The notes under the pieces were generated by a model that did no database searches, was not told the origin of the DNA, and saw nothing but the letters and a program-made list of their open reading frames with translations. The translations under genes were made by a program, and so were the position numbers. From the NCBI RefSeq assembly GCF_042140245.1, contig NZ_CP159483.1:2356001-2420000 (forward strand): DNA of 64,000 bases, in the 5' to 3' direction. Of the stretch, positions 7,850 through 15,417 are shown one piece after another; position 1 is the stretch's first letter; each line of letters opens with the position of its first letter. This DNA comes from MH13 sp042140245 (GTDB lineage: Bacteria; Pseudomonadota; Alphaproteobacteria; Rhizobiales; MH13).

Positions 7850-9352
7850 TTAAAGCAGACGCAGCACGTTCTGGTCAGCTTGCGAGGCGAGCGACAGAGA
7901 TGTCGAAGACAAGCTCTGGCGGGTTTGCAGGGCCAAAAGGTTCGCACCCTCTTCGTTGGTGTCGGCCAGCGTCAGGTTGGCAGCACCGGTTTCCAGCGTA
8001 TTGATCATCGACTTGGTGAAGTCTTCGCGAGTCTCAACGATGGAGAGGTTGGAACCAAACTCAGAGGCCTGCGAGCGCAGTGAACTGATGGCAGAGTCCA
8101 GCGAGTCTAGCGTGCTGTTGATGCTTGCATCGGTGTCTAAACCTGTTGACGCAAGCTCGCTCAGGCCGAGACCGGCGGCATCGAAAGAGACACCTGTGAT
8201 CGACAGAGTGGACGAGCCATCTTCGTTGAAGATCACCGACAGATCATCGCCATTGAGCAAGTTGACGCCGTTAAAGCCAGCATCTTCAGCCAGTTCGTCG
8301 ATCTGACCCATCAATTCGTTGTACTGCGAGACGAACTCACCGCGTTCAGCATTGACCTCAGAGGTTGGTGCTGTTGTCCCAGCGGTCAGACCAGCAGCAG
8401 CTGCGCCGGTACCAGCAATCACGATGGAATCATCGGTGTTGCTTGCTGTGATCTCAACGCGGCCATCGGTGGCATCATAGGTAACGCCGGAGACCGAGCT
8501 AAGAGCTGTTGTCAGCTCTTCAACAGAGTTGACGCTGGACAGATCGATCGTTGAGGCAGCTGCACTGCCAAACTGAACGGTGAAGCTGTCACTTGATGCC
8601 GCCAGAGCAGCATTGGTATCGGTATAAGTAGCACTGCCACCAAATTCGGCATTTCCAGTGCCGCTGATGGTCAGATCACCGGAGCCGACGCCGACGGTAT
8701 TCACTGTAATGGTCCCTGAATCCAATGCGACTGTCGCATCTGAATCAATGTTGGCTTGCACGTCGCTTTGGATAGCACCAAGAGCGGTGTCGATATCAAT
8801 GGCAGCGGCACCACCAGTTGTATTCAAAGCGATGGCAACGTTGGAACCCGATGCAGAATCGCCTTGGTTGGTCACGAACTCATACGTGCGGGACGTACCG
8901 CCGATATCGATTGTGAGCGTTTCACCAGAGGTGAAAACGGTATCTGAATCGTTGGAGCCTGTCAGACCGGTTGAACCGGTGGCGACTGCCGCGGTGTCGT
9001 TAGCCAGTGCAGATCCCTCCACGGAGGCTGCGGTTTCAACTGTACCTGGCGTTTGGAGAGCCTGACGGGCAGTCGCCTGCGCAGACTCAACCAGTTTGGT
9101 AATGGCTTCAATACCGTTGTCGGCAGCTTCCAGCGTTTGTGTGGCGTTGGAAACACCATCGAGCAAACGACCCAGATCACCGGCCCGGCTGTTCAGCGCA
9201 GACGCATTGAAGAAGTTGGTTGGGTTATCGAGGGCTGAGTTCACTTTAAGACCTGTAGCCAGACGCTCTTGCGTCTTCGACATGAGGTCTGCGGTGTTCT
9301 GCAAAGAGAGGAGGTTGTTGCGCACAGCGCTTGAGAGAGTAACATCAGACAT
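7850..9352 (-). CDS. Flagellin 2
   Basis: This second filament subunit has 500 residues and a start fixed by 'MSDVTLSSAVR' after the AGGAAAGG ribosome binding site. The N-terminal 120 and C-terminal 165 residues are almost identical to flagellin 1, at both protein and DNA level, which shows a tandem duplication with little divergence or ongoing gene conversion. The centre differs: one unique module (about 130-245, containing 'TLTIDIGGTSRTYEFVTN') is followed by the module shared with flagellin 1 (about 248-330). It lacks two of the modules of flagellin 1. Its own terminator and its own leader suggest independent transcription. Confidence 0.95.
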   Translation of the reverse strand: MSDVTLSSAVRNNLLSLQNTADLMSKTQERLATGLKVNSALDNPTNFFNASALNSRAGDLGRLLDGVSNATQTLEAADNGIEAITKLVESAQATARQALQTPGTVETAASVEGSALANDTAAVATGSTGLTGSNDSDTVFTSGETLTIDIGGTSRTYEFVTNQGDSASGSNVAIALNTTGGAAAIDIDTALGAIQSDVQANIDSDATVALDSGTITVNTVGVGSGDLTISGTGNAEFGGSATYTDTNAALAASSDSFTVQFGSAAASTIDLSSVNSVEELTTALSSVSGVTYDATDGRVEITASNTDDSIVIAGTGAAAAGLTAGTTAPTSEVNAERGEFVSQYNELMGQIDELAEDAGFNGVNLLNGDDLSVIFNEDGSSTLSITGVSFDAAGLGLSELASTGLDTDASINSTLDSLDSAISSLRSQASEFGSNLSIVETREDFTKSMINTLETGAANLTLADTNEEGANLLALQTRQSLSSTSLSLASQADQNVLRLL

Positions 9353-9718
9353 TGTTGTACCTTTCCTAGGGTCAAAAAACGCCTCTTCCTGAAGCGTTCG
9401 AGCACCATGACCTGAGCCAGCTAAGAGCTGCTTAAGTGGAATGGTAAATTTTGAATGATTTTAGTCATTTAGCCGAGTTTTGGGGCTATGATTTCTGGTG
9501 TGTTAACAGCGACCATCTGGGTCATATTTGCTTAACCCTGACGCCCCAATGGCCAGACGCGTTTTCAAGCTGCTGTGGGTCTGCCGACAACAGCAAACAC
9601 TTATCGTGCCCGGTAGAAAAGTTTGGCTGGGGAAGGTGGGTGTGTTCAGCGACAAAACCACGCCGCCGAATCGCCTGACAGGGACTTGGCTGGGTGCTGC
9701 CGTGGGGTAGAGTGCGCC
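9353..9718 (-). other. 366-bp gene-free stretch upstream of flagellin 2
   Basis: It holds the flagellin 2 promoter and leader. The leader hairpin AACGC...GCGTT (9378-9398) and the box CCCTAGGAAAGG (9362-9370) match those of flagellin 1. A shared upstream motif TTTTGAATGA-TTT appears near 9450 here and near 7769 upstream of flagellin 1. Two isolated TTAAC half sites occur near 9501 and 9532. I found no convincing sigma-54 or sigma-28 element and no believable gene. Confidence 0.5.
9362..9398 (-). promoter_or_regulatory. Flagellin 2 leader: hairpin plus conserved box around the ribosome binding site
   Basis: This is the counterpart of the flagellin 1 leader: an AACGC...GCGTT stem (with a possible inner TTC/GAA extension) followed by CCCTAGGAAAGG. 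The stem is kept although bases in the loop and the upper stem differ from flagellin 1. Confidence 0.55.
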
Positions 9719-10099
9719 CTAAACCGTACGACGGATCTCAGACACACCTTGCAACGCATCGTAACGGGCAATCGCACGCTGCTTAAGGATCGCATTGTTG
9801 GGGAACTGATGGCGCAGTTCGCCAGTGTCACCGGCGAGTGTCTGGATCACCAAAGAGCCGGTCGCTTCATGGGTTTTGACATCCCACTCCGACTGAGCCC
9901 GCAGCGCTTCCGCGTTGGCCTGCTGTCTGGCGCGGCGCGCTTCATCTTCGGCAATACGCTCATTGTTGGAGCGTGGTGTTTCTGCGCTTGGCTCAACGGC
10001 TTTTGGCTTTGGCAAATCAGTCGCGGCCGAACCGCGCTTTGCTTTGGGTTCGACAGCGGCAACAAGAGGCACAAAGCCCTGCGGTGCTCGCGTATCCAT
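9719..10099 (-). CDS. Small FlaG-like protein
   Basis: This 126-residue protein has an unstructured, charged N-terminal half (Ala/Glu/Arg-rich, about residues 20-75). Its C-terminal domain contains 'VIQTLAGDTGELRHQFPN', which resembles the FlaG pattern 'VxDxxTGExIRQxP' followed by an Ile/Leu helix. FlaG proteins affect filament length or assembly in other bacteria; the role here is inferred only. The start ATG follows an AGGATAGGACG ribosome binding site that is paired inside a long hairpin (see the entry at 10100-10165). The position between flgN-like and the flagellin genes on the same strand supports a filament-related role. A plain 'hypothetical flagellar protein' would be the cautious alternative. 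Confidence 0.55.
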   Translation of the reverse strand: MDTRAPQGFVPLVAAVEPKAKRGSAATDLPKPKAVEPSAETPRSNNERIAEDEARRARQQANAEALRAQSEWDVKTHEATGSLVIQTLAGDTGELRHQFPNNAILKQRAIARYDALQGVSEIRRTV

Positions 10100-10165
10100 C
10101 GTCCTATCCTCGGTTACTCACTACAAGAGAGGCGAACTTGTCTCACTGTGAGTCAGGATAGGACG
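10100..10165 (-). promoter_or_regulatory. Long hairpin that sequesters the FlaG-like ribosome binding site
   Basis: CGTCCTATCC at 10100-10109 is the exact reverse complement of GGATAGGACG at 10156-10165. Nested inside are ACTCAC/GTGAGT (10116-10121 with 10148-10153) and ACAAG/CTTGT. In minus-strand RNA the 3' arm is the GGATAGG ribosome binding site directly before the ATG. There is no T-tract, so a terminator role is unlikely. Confidence 0.7.
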
Positions 10166-10222
10166 AACGCGTGAATCTTCGGTTAAGAATTCCGTTAGGT
10201 ATTGTGCCGTAGCGGTAAGTGA

Positions 10223-10693
10223 TCAAAGAGCACGATCAATGGAGATGGCTGCCGCTTGACCGCCGGACGTGATGGTTCCAGAAGCGCCATAGGTTTTTGG
10301 CTGGCGGCCGGCAGAAACCTTGTCGGAGAGGCGGGTGAGAAGATGCTCCGAGACCGCTTTGGCTGTTGATACTGTTGCCAGGTTCTTTTGCAGCTCGGTC
10401 TGAAACTCTTCGTTCAGTCGGCGCAGTTCATCCAGCTTCACTGGCACATAGCGCGAGATGATGTCTTTGTGCGTCTGAAGGTGCCCAAGTGCTGCGCGAT
10501 AGGCGAACATCAACTCGTTTTTGGTGTCTTGATCGGTTGCGTCTTTTGAGAAGGAGCCATCGCGCAGTGCTTTGGTCTCGCGACGTAGATGTTGGGTGAG
10601 GGCGATCATCAAACCATGCAGGCGTTCGGCAAAGTTGGCAGCGCTTTCGCGGTCGGTGATCGGCACATCAGGCGTCAGAGGCGGTTGTGTCAT
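10223..10693 (-). CDS. FlgN-like flagellar export chaperone candidate
   Basis: This 156-residue protein is almost entirely helical between about residues 15 and 130, with heptad-like spacing and a polar, flexible C-terminus ending '...ISIDRAL'. FlgN proteins are cytoplasmic chaperones for FlgK and FlgL and share this size and all-helical build. It lies directly downstream of flgI and the rod-binding protein gene, 10 bp after the latter, so it belongs to the same transcript. No single diagnostic motif is visible; the call rests on helix pattern, size and context. Confidence 0.5.
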   Translation of the reverse strand: MTQPPLTPDVPITDRESAANFAERLHGLMIALTQHLRRETKALRDGSFSKDATDQDTKNELMFAYRAALGHLQTHKDIISRYVPVKLDELRRLNEEFQTELQKNLATVSTAKAVSEHLLTRLSDKVSAGRQPKTYGASGTITSGGQAAAISIDRAL

Positions 10694-10703
10694 GATGGTT
10701 ACT

Positions 10704-11030
10704 CTAGTTCATCGTTTCTTGGATACGCAGCAGCTCTGAGCGAACTTGATCGGCAATGCCGATGCCGCCGGATGCCGCCATCTCTTTGGCGTACTCTTCA
10801 ACGAGTAGGCCCTTCCACATTTTCTCCCCTTCGCCACCGCCAAAGGGTTCTGAGATTTCAACACCATCAAAGATGGGTTTCAGCATCGCCGTTAGCATCA
10901 CCGCCTCGAACTCTTCGGCGGCTGCATTCACGGCTTCAGGATCACCTTGTGTGGCAGCTGCCATGCGGTGGAGTGATTGAGTTGACGGGCTTGCCAGAGC
11001 TGCAGCTTGGGTTTGCAGGGAGCTGTCCAT
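10704..11030 (-). CDS. flgJ: Rod-binding protein (FlgJ N-terminal domain type, CheL-like)
   Basis: The 108-residue protein matches the FlgJ N-terminal rod-cap domain: 'AAEEFEAVMLTAMLKPIFDGV' split over the first helix, then 'GGGEGEKMWKGLLVEEYAKEMA' and 'GGIGIADQV'. The muramidase domain of enterobacterial FlgJ is absent, which is normal for alphaproteobacteria, where the protein is often called CheL. It acts in the periplasm during rod assembly. Its start codon abuts the flgI stop, indicating translational coupling. Confidence 0.88.
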   Translation of the reverse strand: MDSSLQTQAAALASPSTQSLHRMAAATQGDPEAVNAAAEEFEAVMLTAMLKPIFDGVEISEPFGGGEGEKMWKGLLVEEYAKEMAASGGIGIADQVRSELLRIQETMN

Positions 11031-12155
11031 TTACATCACCTCGATATCAGCTTGCAGCGCGCCGGCTGCTTTGATCGCATGGAGGATGGCGATCAGGTCC
11101 CGAGGGCCGATGCCCAACGAGTTGAGGCCATCTACCAGTTCGCGGAGCGTCACCGTTTGCTCAACAATGCCGAGTTGGGTCTCTTGACCTTCCACCACGT
11201 CAATGGCGGTGCGTGGAACGACAACTGTTTCACCGCCTTCAGCAAAGGGCAGGGCTTGGCTGACTTGCGGTTCTTCGGTGATGGTTACGGTTAAGTTGCC
11301 TTGTGCGATCGCGACTGTTGAGACGCGAACATCGCGGCCAAGTACGATGATACCGGAGCTTTCATCGACAACGATGCGGGCGGTTTGATCGGGCTCGATG
11401 AGTAGCTGCTCAATGTCAGTGAGCAGTTCAACCATGGATGTCTGGTAGTGCGAGGGCAGGGTGAGTTGAACCGTGCCAGGATCGGTGCTGACAGCCAGCT
11501 CTTCCCCCAACAAGGCATTGATTGCCAAAGCCATCCGACGCGCTGTTGTCAGATCAGGGTTGCGCAAGGCTAGGCGAATTGAACTCATGTTGGCGAGGTC
11601 GAAATGCACCTCTCTTTCCACAAGGGCACCGTTGGCGATGCGGCCAGTGGTCGGTACGCCTCGGGTGATGGATGCCGCTGCTCCACCAGCTTCGAAACCG
11701 GCAATTGCCACCGGGCCTTGTCCGATGGCGTAGACCTCGCCATCAGCGCCCAAAAGAGGGGTTACCAGCAGTGTGCCGCCTTGAAGGCTGTCGGCATCAC
11801 CAAGCGCGGAAACAGTGATGTCGATCCGCGTGCCTTGGGTGGCAAAGGGTGGGAGATTGGCGGTGACCATCACCGCGGCAACATTGGCTGTGCGCAATTC
11901 AGCGCTGGGTGTGTTGACGCCCAGCCGCTCTAGCATGGCGCGCAGAGATTGCCTGGTAAAAGGCGCGTTGTTGAGTGTGTCGCCAGTACCGTTGAGACCA
12001 ACCACCAGGCCATAGCCAACCAGTTGGTTTTCTCGAACGCCCTCGAAATCGGCGATATCTTTGATGCGTGACGTGGCGCCTGCGGGAATCGCCAGCGCAA
12101 TGGTCAGCGCAATCGCAAACAGAAGGGTGGTGATAGACAGGATATGGGCGCGCAT
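11031..12155 (-). CDS. flgI: Flagellar P-ring protein FlgI
   Basis: FlgI forms the periplasmic P ring around the rod. The 374-residue precursor starts with a cleavable signal peptide (hydrophobic residues 8-25, Ala-rich cleavage region). It then reads 'RIKDIADFEGVRENQLVGYGLVVGLNGTGD', the near-invariant FlgI N-terminus (shown here in two blocks of the family pattern). Length is normal. It heads a minus-strand transcript flgI-flgJ-flgN-like, and a sigma-54-like promoter lies 38-53 bp upstream. It is divergent from fliX, an arrangement known from Caulobacter. Confidence 0.97.
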   Translation of the reverse strand: MRAHILSITTLLFAIALTIALAIPAGATSRIKDIADFEGVRENQLVGYGLVVGLNGTGDTLNNAPFTRQSLRAMLERLGVNTPSAELRTANVAAVMVTANLPPFATQGTRIDITVSALGDADSLQGGTLLVTPLLGADGEVYAIGQGPVAIAGFEAGGAAASITRGVPTTGRIANGALVEREVHFDLANMSSIRLALRNPDLTTARRMALAINALLGEELAVSTDPGTVQLTLPSHYQTSMVELLTDIEQLLIEPDQTARIVVDESSGIIVLGRDVRVSTVAIAQGNLTVTITEEPQVSQALPFAEGGETVVVPRTAIDVVEGQETQLGIVEQTVTLRELVDGLNSLGIGPRDLIAILHAIKAAGALQADIEVM

Positions 12156-12192
12156 GTGCGGTTCCTAATGGCAACGGTTTGCTGTCTTTCGC

Positions 12193-12208
12193 TACAAGAG
12201 CCGTGCCA
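12193..12208 (-). promoter_or_regulatory. Sigma-54-like promoter element for flgI
   Basis: The minus strand reads TGGCACG-GCTC-TTGTA, against the sigma-54 consensus TGGCACG-N4-TTGCW. The GG and the -12 G have exact spacing; one key base differs (TTGT for TTGC). The -12 element ends 38 bp before the flgI start. Late flagellar genes of Caulobacter use sigma-54, so the assignment is plausible but unproven. Confidence 0.5.
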
Positions 12209-12337
12209 ACGTGTCCCGAACACGCTAGCCTTTTGATTTATCGATGTAAAATTGAGGCAAAGGCGGCGCTGAAGAGGCGGCAATATGGTCAAGGCATGGC
12301 GAGGCTTGCCTTGAAGTCGGCCAAATCTGCCGAGCTT

Positions 12338-12353
12338 TTAAGGTTTGGTTAAC
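12338..12353 (+). promoter_or_regulatory. CtrA-type box upstream of fliX
   Basis: The sequence TTAA-GGTTTGG-TTAAC fits the CtrA box TTAA-N7-TTAAC exactly. It lies 51 bp upstream of the fliX start, where a CtrA-activated promoter is expected. In Caulobacter fliX is a class II gene controlled by CtrA. Confidence 0.75.
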
Positions 12354-12403
12354 CAAAATGGCAGAACAAAGGGTGGGGTTGAGGAACTGGGCTGGAGGGC
12401 CTT

Positions 12404-12820
12404 ATGCGGGTCGAAGGACCAAAGACATCCACAGGTGCTGGCAAGACGCGCAAAAACAGCAGTGCGGCGAGCGGTTTCTCCGTTCCTTCGCAAGGCAGTG
12501 ATGCAACCAGCGCTTCCTCCACTGTCCCTAGCGGTGTCGCTGGCGTTCAAAGCCTTGATGCGATCCTAGCCCTGCAATCTGTGGATAATCCGGAAGATCG
12601 CGAACGGCGTGCTGTGCGCCATGGGCATGATCTGTTGGACCAATTGGAAGCGCTTCGTGCCGACCTGTTAGCAGGACATGTTTCACCGCAGCGTGTTGGC
12701 TCTCTTCTTTCCCTTGTTCGTGCAAAACAAGGTGCTGATGATCCAAAACTCGTTGTGTTGATTGATGATATCGCGCTGCGGGCCCGGGTCGAGTTGGCCA
12801 AGCTTGGGATCGACGCTTAG
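12404..12820 (+). CDS. fliX: Flagellar assembly regulator FliX
   Basis: FliX is an alphaproteobacterial regulator that in Caulobacter couples completion of early flagellar structures to activation of the sigma-54 factor FlbD. The 138-residue protein has a disordered Ser/Thr/Pro-rich N-terminus and a helical C-terminal half with 'RRAVRHGHDLLDQLEALRADLL' (in two blocks) and 'LIDDIALRARVELAKLGI', the FliX family core. It is divergent from flgI and preceded by a CtrA-type box. No flbD is in this window. Confidence 0.88.
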   Translation: MRVEGPKTSTGAGKTRKNSSAASGFSVPSQGSDATSASSTVPSGVAGVQSLDAILALQSVDNPEDRERRAVRHGHDLLDQLEALRADLLAGHVSPQRVGSLLSLVRAKQGADDPKLVVLIDDIALRARVELAKLGIDA

Positions 12821-12996
12821 CACGTCGAAAACCTCGATCGATTATCATATTTTTGTCGTGTTGGTTTTGCTAACAGCCTCATACCGGGTTCACATATCGC
12901 TCGCGCACGCGTTGCTTGTAGCGTGCGAAGCTATGGCGTATAGGCTGCCGAAACTTCAACCTTGGCGATAGGCCGAATCTGGGCGGAGGGAGCGTT

Positions 12997-13410
12997 ATGT
13001 TGGACGTACAAGATGACTACCGGCCATCTGAGGATGAGCCGTTTATGAATGAGCGGCAGCGCAATTACTTTCGAAAGAAGTTGATTGCCTGGAAAGATGA
13101 CATACTGGCCGAGGCGCGCGACACGCTGGCCCACATGCAGGACGATACGGTCAATCACCCCGACCTCACTGATCGCGCCTCATCTGAGACTGATCGCTCG
13201 ATTGAGCTGCGGGCGCGTGACCGCCAGCGCAAGCTGATCTCTAAGATCGATGCGGCATTGCGGCGGCTCGATGATGGAACGTATGGGTTCTGTGAGGAAA
13301 CTGGCGATCCGATTACATTGAAACGCTTGGACGCCCGACCCATCGCGACGCTTTCGTTGGAAGCGCAAGAGGCTCACGAGCGCCGCGAAAAGGTTTATCG
13401 CGACGATTGA
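12997..13410 (+). CDS. dksA: RNA polymerase-binding transcription factor DksA (Cys-poor type)
   Basis: DksA binds the RNA polymerase secondary channel and, usually with ppGpp, adjusts transcription to growth rate. The 137-residue protein has the helical coiled coil with an acidic tip (about residues 20-90) and the C-terminal region 'YGFCEETGDP' plus 'LDARPIATLSLEAQEAHE'. Only the first of the four zinc-binding cysteines is kept (Cys99); the others are Thr, Ser and Ala in position. Such cysteine-depleted DksA proteins are common in alphaproteobacteria. It follows fliX on the same strand after 176 bp and has its own terminator. Confidence 0.9.
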   Translation: MLDVQDDYRPSEDEPFMNERQRNYFRKKLIAWKDDILAEARDTLAHMQDDTVNHPDLTDRASSETDRSIELRARDRQRKLISKIDAALRRLDDGTYGFCEETGDPITLKRLDARPIATLSLEAQEAHERREKVYRDD

Positions 13411-13436
13411 TCTTATCGCTTGATATTCAACGCAAT

Positions 13437-13474
13437 AAGGCGCGGCATCTGTTCTGAATGCCGCGCCTTTTTTG
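13437..13474 (+). terminator. Intrinsic terminator of dksA
   Basis: A 12-bp stem AAGGCGCGGCAT / ATGCCGCGCCTT with a 9-base loop is followed by a T-rich run. Confidence 0.92.
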
Positions 13475-13546
13475 TCTGACATGCGGTGTGATGGGCCGAA
13501 AAATTGGGGAGCTTCAGCCCATCTTTGGAGAGGGCATGCCAGGGGT

Positions 13547-13579
13547 GGAGGTCGTCAGGTTGGGGGCCCAGTGACCTCC
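13547..13579. repeat. Inverted repeat in the dksA-flgH gap
   Basis: GGAGGTC (13547-13553) pairs with GACCTCC (13573-13579), with further partial pairing outside. There is no T-tract on either side. It may be an RNA hairpin at the 3' end of the flgH transcript, but the function is unknown. Confidence 0.35.
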
Positions 13580-13598
13580 GCCAATTTGACCGCTTTGT

Positions 13599-14354
13599 CT
13601 AGAACGGCATTAGGATGTCAAAGAGTTGTTGCCCGTAACGTGGCTGCTGGACATCGGTGATCTGCCCGCGTCCACCGTAGGCGATACGTGCCTCGGCAAT
13701 CTTTGAGGATTCGATGGTGTTGGAGGCATCGATGTCCTCAGGACGAACCACACCGGCGACGATGAGCTCGCGTACCTCAAAGTTCACGCGAACCTCTTGC
13801 CGACCTTCAATGACCATGTTGCCATTGGGAAGAACTTGCGTCACCACCGCCGCAACCGTGGTGGTGAGGCGCTCTGATCGGTTAACCGAGCCTTGGCCGT
13901 TGGAGGAAGAATCGGAGTCAAAATCCGCAATGGTCTCGGCCGTCGCTCCAAGTTCGGATGGAATGATTCGATCGAGCGTGGTGCCGATGAATGCACCGCC
14001 ACCAAGTTGCTCGGTGGAGGAGCGGGTGCGTGCCGTCTGGTTGGCAATCTGTGCGCTGTCCGTGATATCGACCTGCACTGTCACCAGGTCACCAACACGC
14101 GAGGCACGCTGATCGTTAAAGAAAGCCCGTGAGCCGGAGCGCCACAGCGAGTTTGGGCTATAGGTCGCCACCATCGGCTCAGGCATTGGCATCGAAACCG
14201 GGCGGTAGCCGGGCTGTGTGGTTGGGTTTTCGATCGCTGAGAGCGCTGGTTGTTCACCAATGTTGGCAACACGGTCTGCAGCTGAACAGCCAGCCAATGC
14301 GAGCCCTGCAAGGGTCAGAACGGCAAGACGCTGATAGTTTGAAAAAAGGCTCAT
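13599..14354 (-). CDS. flgH: Flagellar L-ring lipoprotein FlgH
   Basis: FlgH forms the outer-membrane L ring. The 251-residue precursor has a lipoprotein signal with lipobox 'LAGC' near residue 23. The body contains 'SLWRSGSRAFFNDQRASRVGDLVTVQVDITD', the FlgH signature (shown in family blocks: 'SLWR', 'FFNDQRA', 'VGDLVTV'). It ends with 'VQQPRYGQQLFDILMPF', typical of the family. Its start overlaps the flgA stop by 4 bp, so it is the last gene of flgF-flgG-flgA-flgH. Confidence 0.96.
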   Translation of the reverse strand: MSLFSNYQRLAVLTLAGLALAGCSAADRVANIGEQPALSAIENPTTQPGYRPVSMPMPEPMVATYSPNSLWRSGSRAFFNDQRASRVGDLVTVQVDITDSAQIANQTARTRSSTEQLGGGAFIGTTLDRIIPSELGATAETIADFDSDSSSNGQGSVNRSERLTTTVAAVVTQVLPNGNMVIEGRQEVRVNFEVRELIVAGVVRPEDIDASNTIESSKIAEARIAYGGRGQITDVQQPRYGQQLFDILMPF

Positions 14355-15403
14355 TGGATGCGCTCCGCCGTCGCAGTGTTTGAAGAAAGAAGATCAGTTG
14401 AAGCGGCGATGTCCTGCATAGGGCCAAGGACATGGACCAACCCGTGACCGGCCACGACGCCGCGCACAACGCGATCAGACTGTAGATTCATAACGTCGAT
14501 GGACTGGCCCTCGGCTCCCTCGTCCATGGCGCGGGCGCGCACCGTGAGAGCAAGCGCCCCATGGCGGTAGACCAGTGTCACCAGGTCCTGCCGTTCGACC
14601 ATCAGTGGGGCCGTCAAGTCATCTGGATTGAGCGGTGAACCAGCGCGAAGCGAACGCTTTGCAGCTTGGCCTATGATATCGGCGTTTTCCAACAGAGTTG
14701 GTGTTCCCATTGTGCGGCTGAACGGAACATCTTGCAGGCGCAAGTCCGAAGCCCGCACAACATCGCCGCGCGCTAAGGCGCGTCCAAGAACGGGCACCAT
14801 AACCCGGTGCTCAGCACGGCCATCAAGGCGTGCGATTTCTTGGCCTGATGGGGTTCGGATGAGCGCTGAAAAGCGCTCTGAACGTCCTGATGGAGCAACA
14901 AGCAGATCCACCACCAAGCGGTTCGCAATCTCTGTCGCGATTGTTGTTGGTGAGGGGTTGCTGGTCAGTGTGATCGCGTAGCGACCGGGGTTCTCACCAT
15001 ACAGACTGCTCAACTGCGTTTGCAGCGCGTCCCGCACCAACTGTTCGAAGTCCATAACGTTCAAACGGACACCAGCGCGTTCAACAGAAATCTCAGTCAG
15101 CCCGGCCAAGTCAACGATGTCGAGCCCAGCTTGGCGTGCAGCATCCAAAACGGTGTGCGCTTGAACACGACCACGAGTGCCTGGAGCGGGAGCGCGAAAA
15201 ACGGGTGTTTCAGCGTACATTCCGGCGTGATCAAAAAGGTCGCCAAGTGTGACCAGGTCGGATGTCACGATGACCTGTGGACGCAGCATCGGCAGTGGCG
15301 CATCGAATTGATCGGAGATGCGCGCGCCGATGGTCGACTGGGCGGCGGAAAACGGGGCGGCCACGAAGAAAAAGAGCAGGGCCAGGAGCAAGCGGGTGAT
15401 CAT
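14351..15403 (-). CDS. flgA: Flagellar P-ring assembly chaperone FlgA
   Basis: FlgA is a periplasmic chaperone for FlgI. The 350-residue protein has an N-terminal signal peptide (about residues 1-21, ending 'SAAQ'). An N-terminal domain (about 40-190) follows, then a C-terminal SAF-like domain with 'MVPVLGRALARGDVVRASDL' and 'GQAAKRSLRAGSPL', and 'GQSIDVMNLQSDRVVRGVV' near the end, all FlgA hallmarks. It is longer than the roughly 220 residues of enterobacterial FlgA, as is usual in alphaproteobacteria. It lies 14 bp after flgG. Confidence 0.92.
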   Translation of the reverse strand: MITRLLLALLFFFVAAPFSAAQSTIGARISDQFDAPLPMLRPQVIVTSDLVTLGDLFDHAGMYAETPVFRAPAPGTRGRVQAHTVLDAARQAGLDIVDLAGLTEISVERAGVRLNVMDFEQLVRDALQTQLSSLYGENPGRYAITLTSNPSPTTIATEIANRLVVDLLVAPSGRSERFSALIRTPSGQEIARLDGRAEHRVMVPVLGRALARGDVVRASDLRLQDVPFSRTMGTPTLLENADIIGQAAKRSLRAGSPLNPDDLTAPLMVERQDLVTLVYRHGALALTVRARAMDEGAEGQSIDVMNLQSDRVVRGVVAGHGLVHVLGPMQDIAASTDLLSSNTATAERIQ

Positions 15404-15417
15404 GGTTCAACCCTCCC

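Noticed and set aside
9600..9625. Possible sigma-54 element (GGCACG ... TTTGC on the minus strand) before flagellin 2
   Set aside because: The spacing between the GG and GC blocks is four bases too long.
9451..9710. Two short ORFs upstream of flagellin 2
   Set aside because: No ribosome binding site or family resemblance; the stretch is better explained as promoter and leader DNA.
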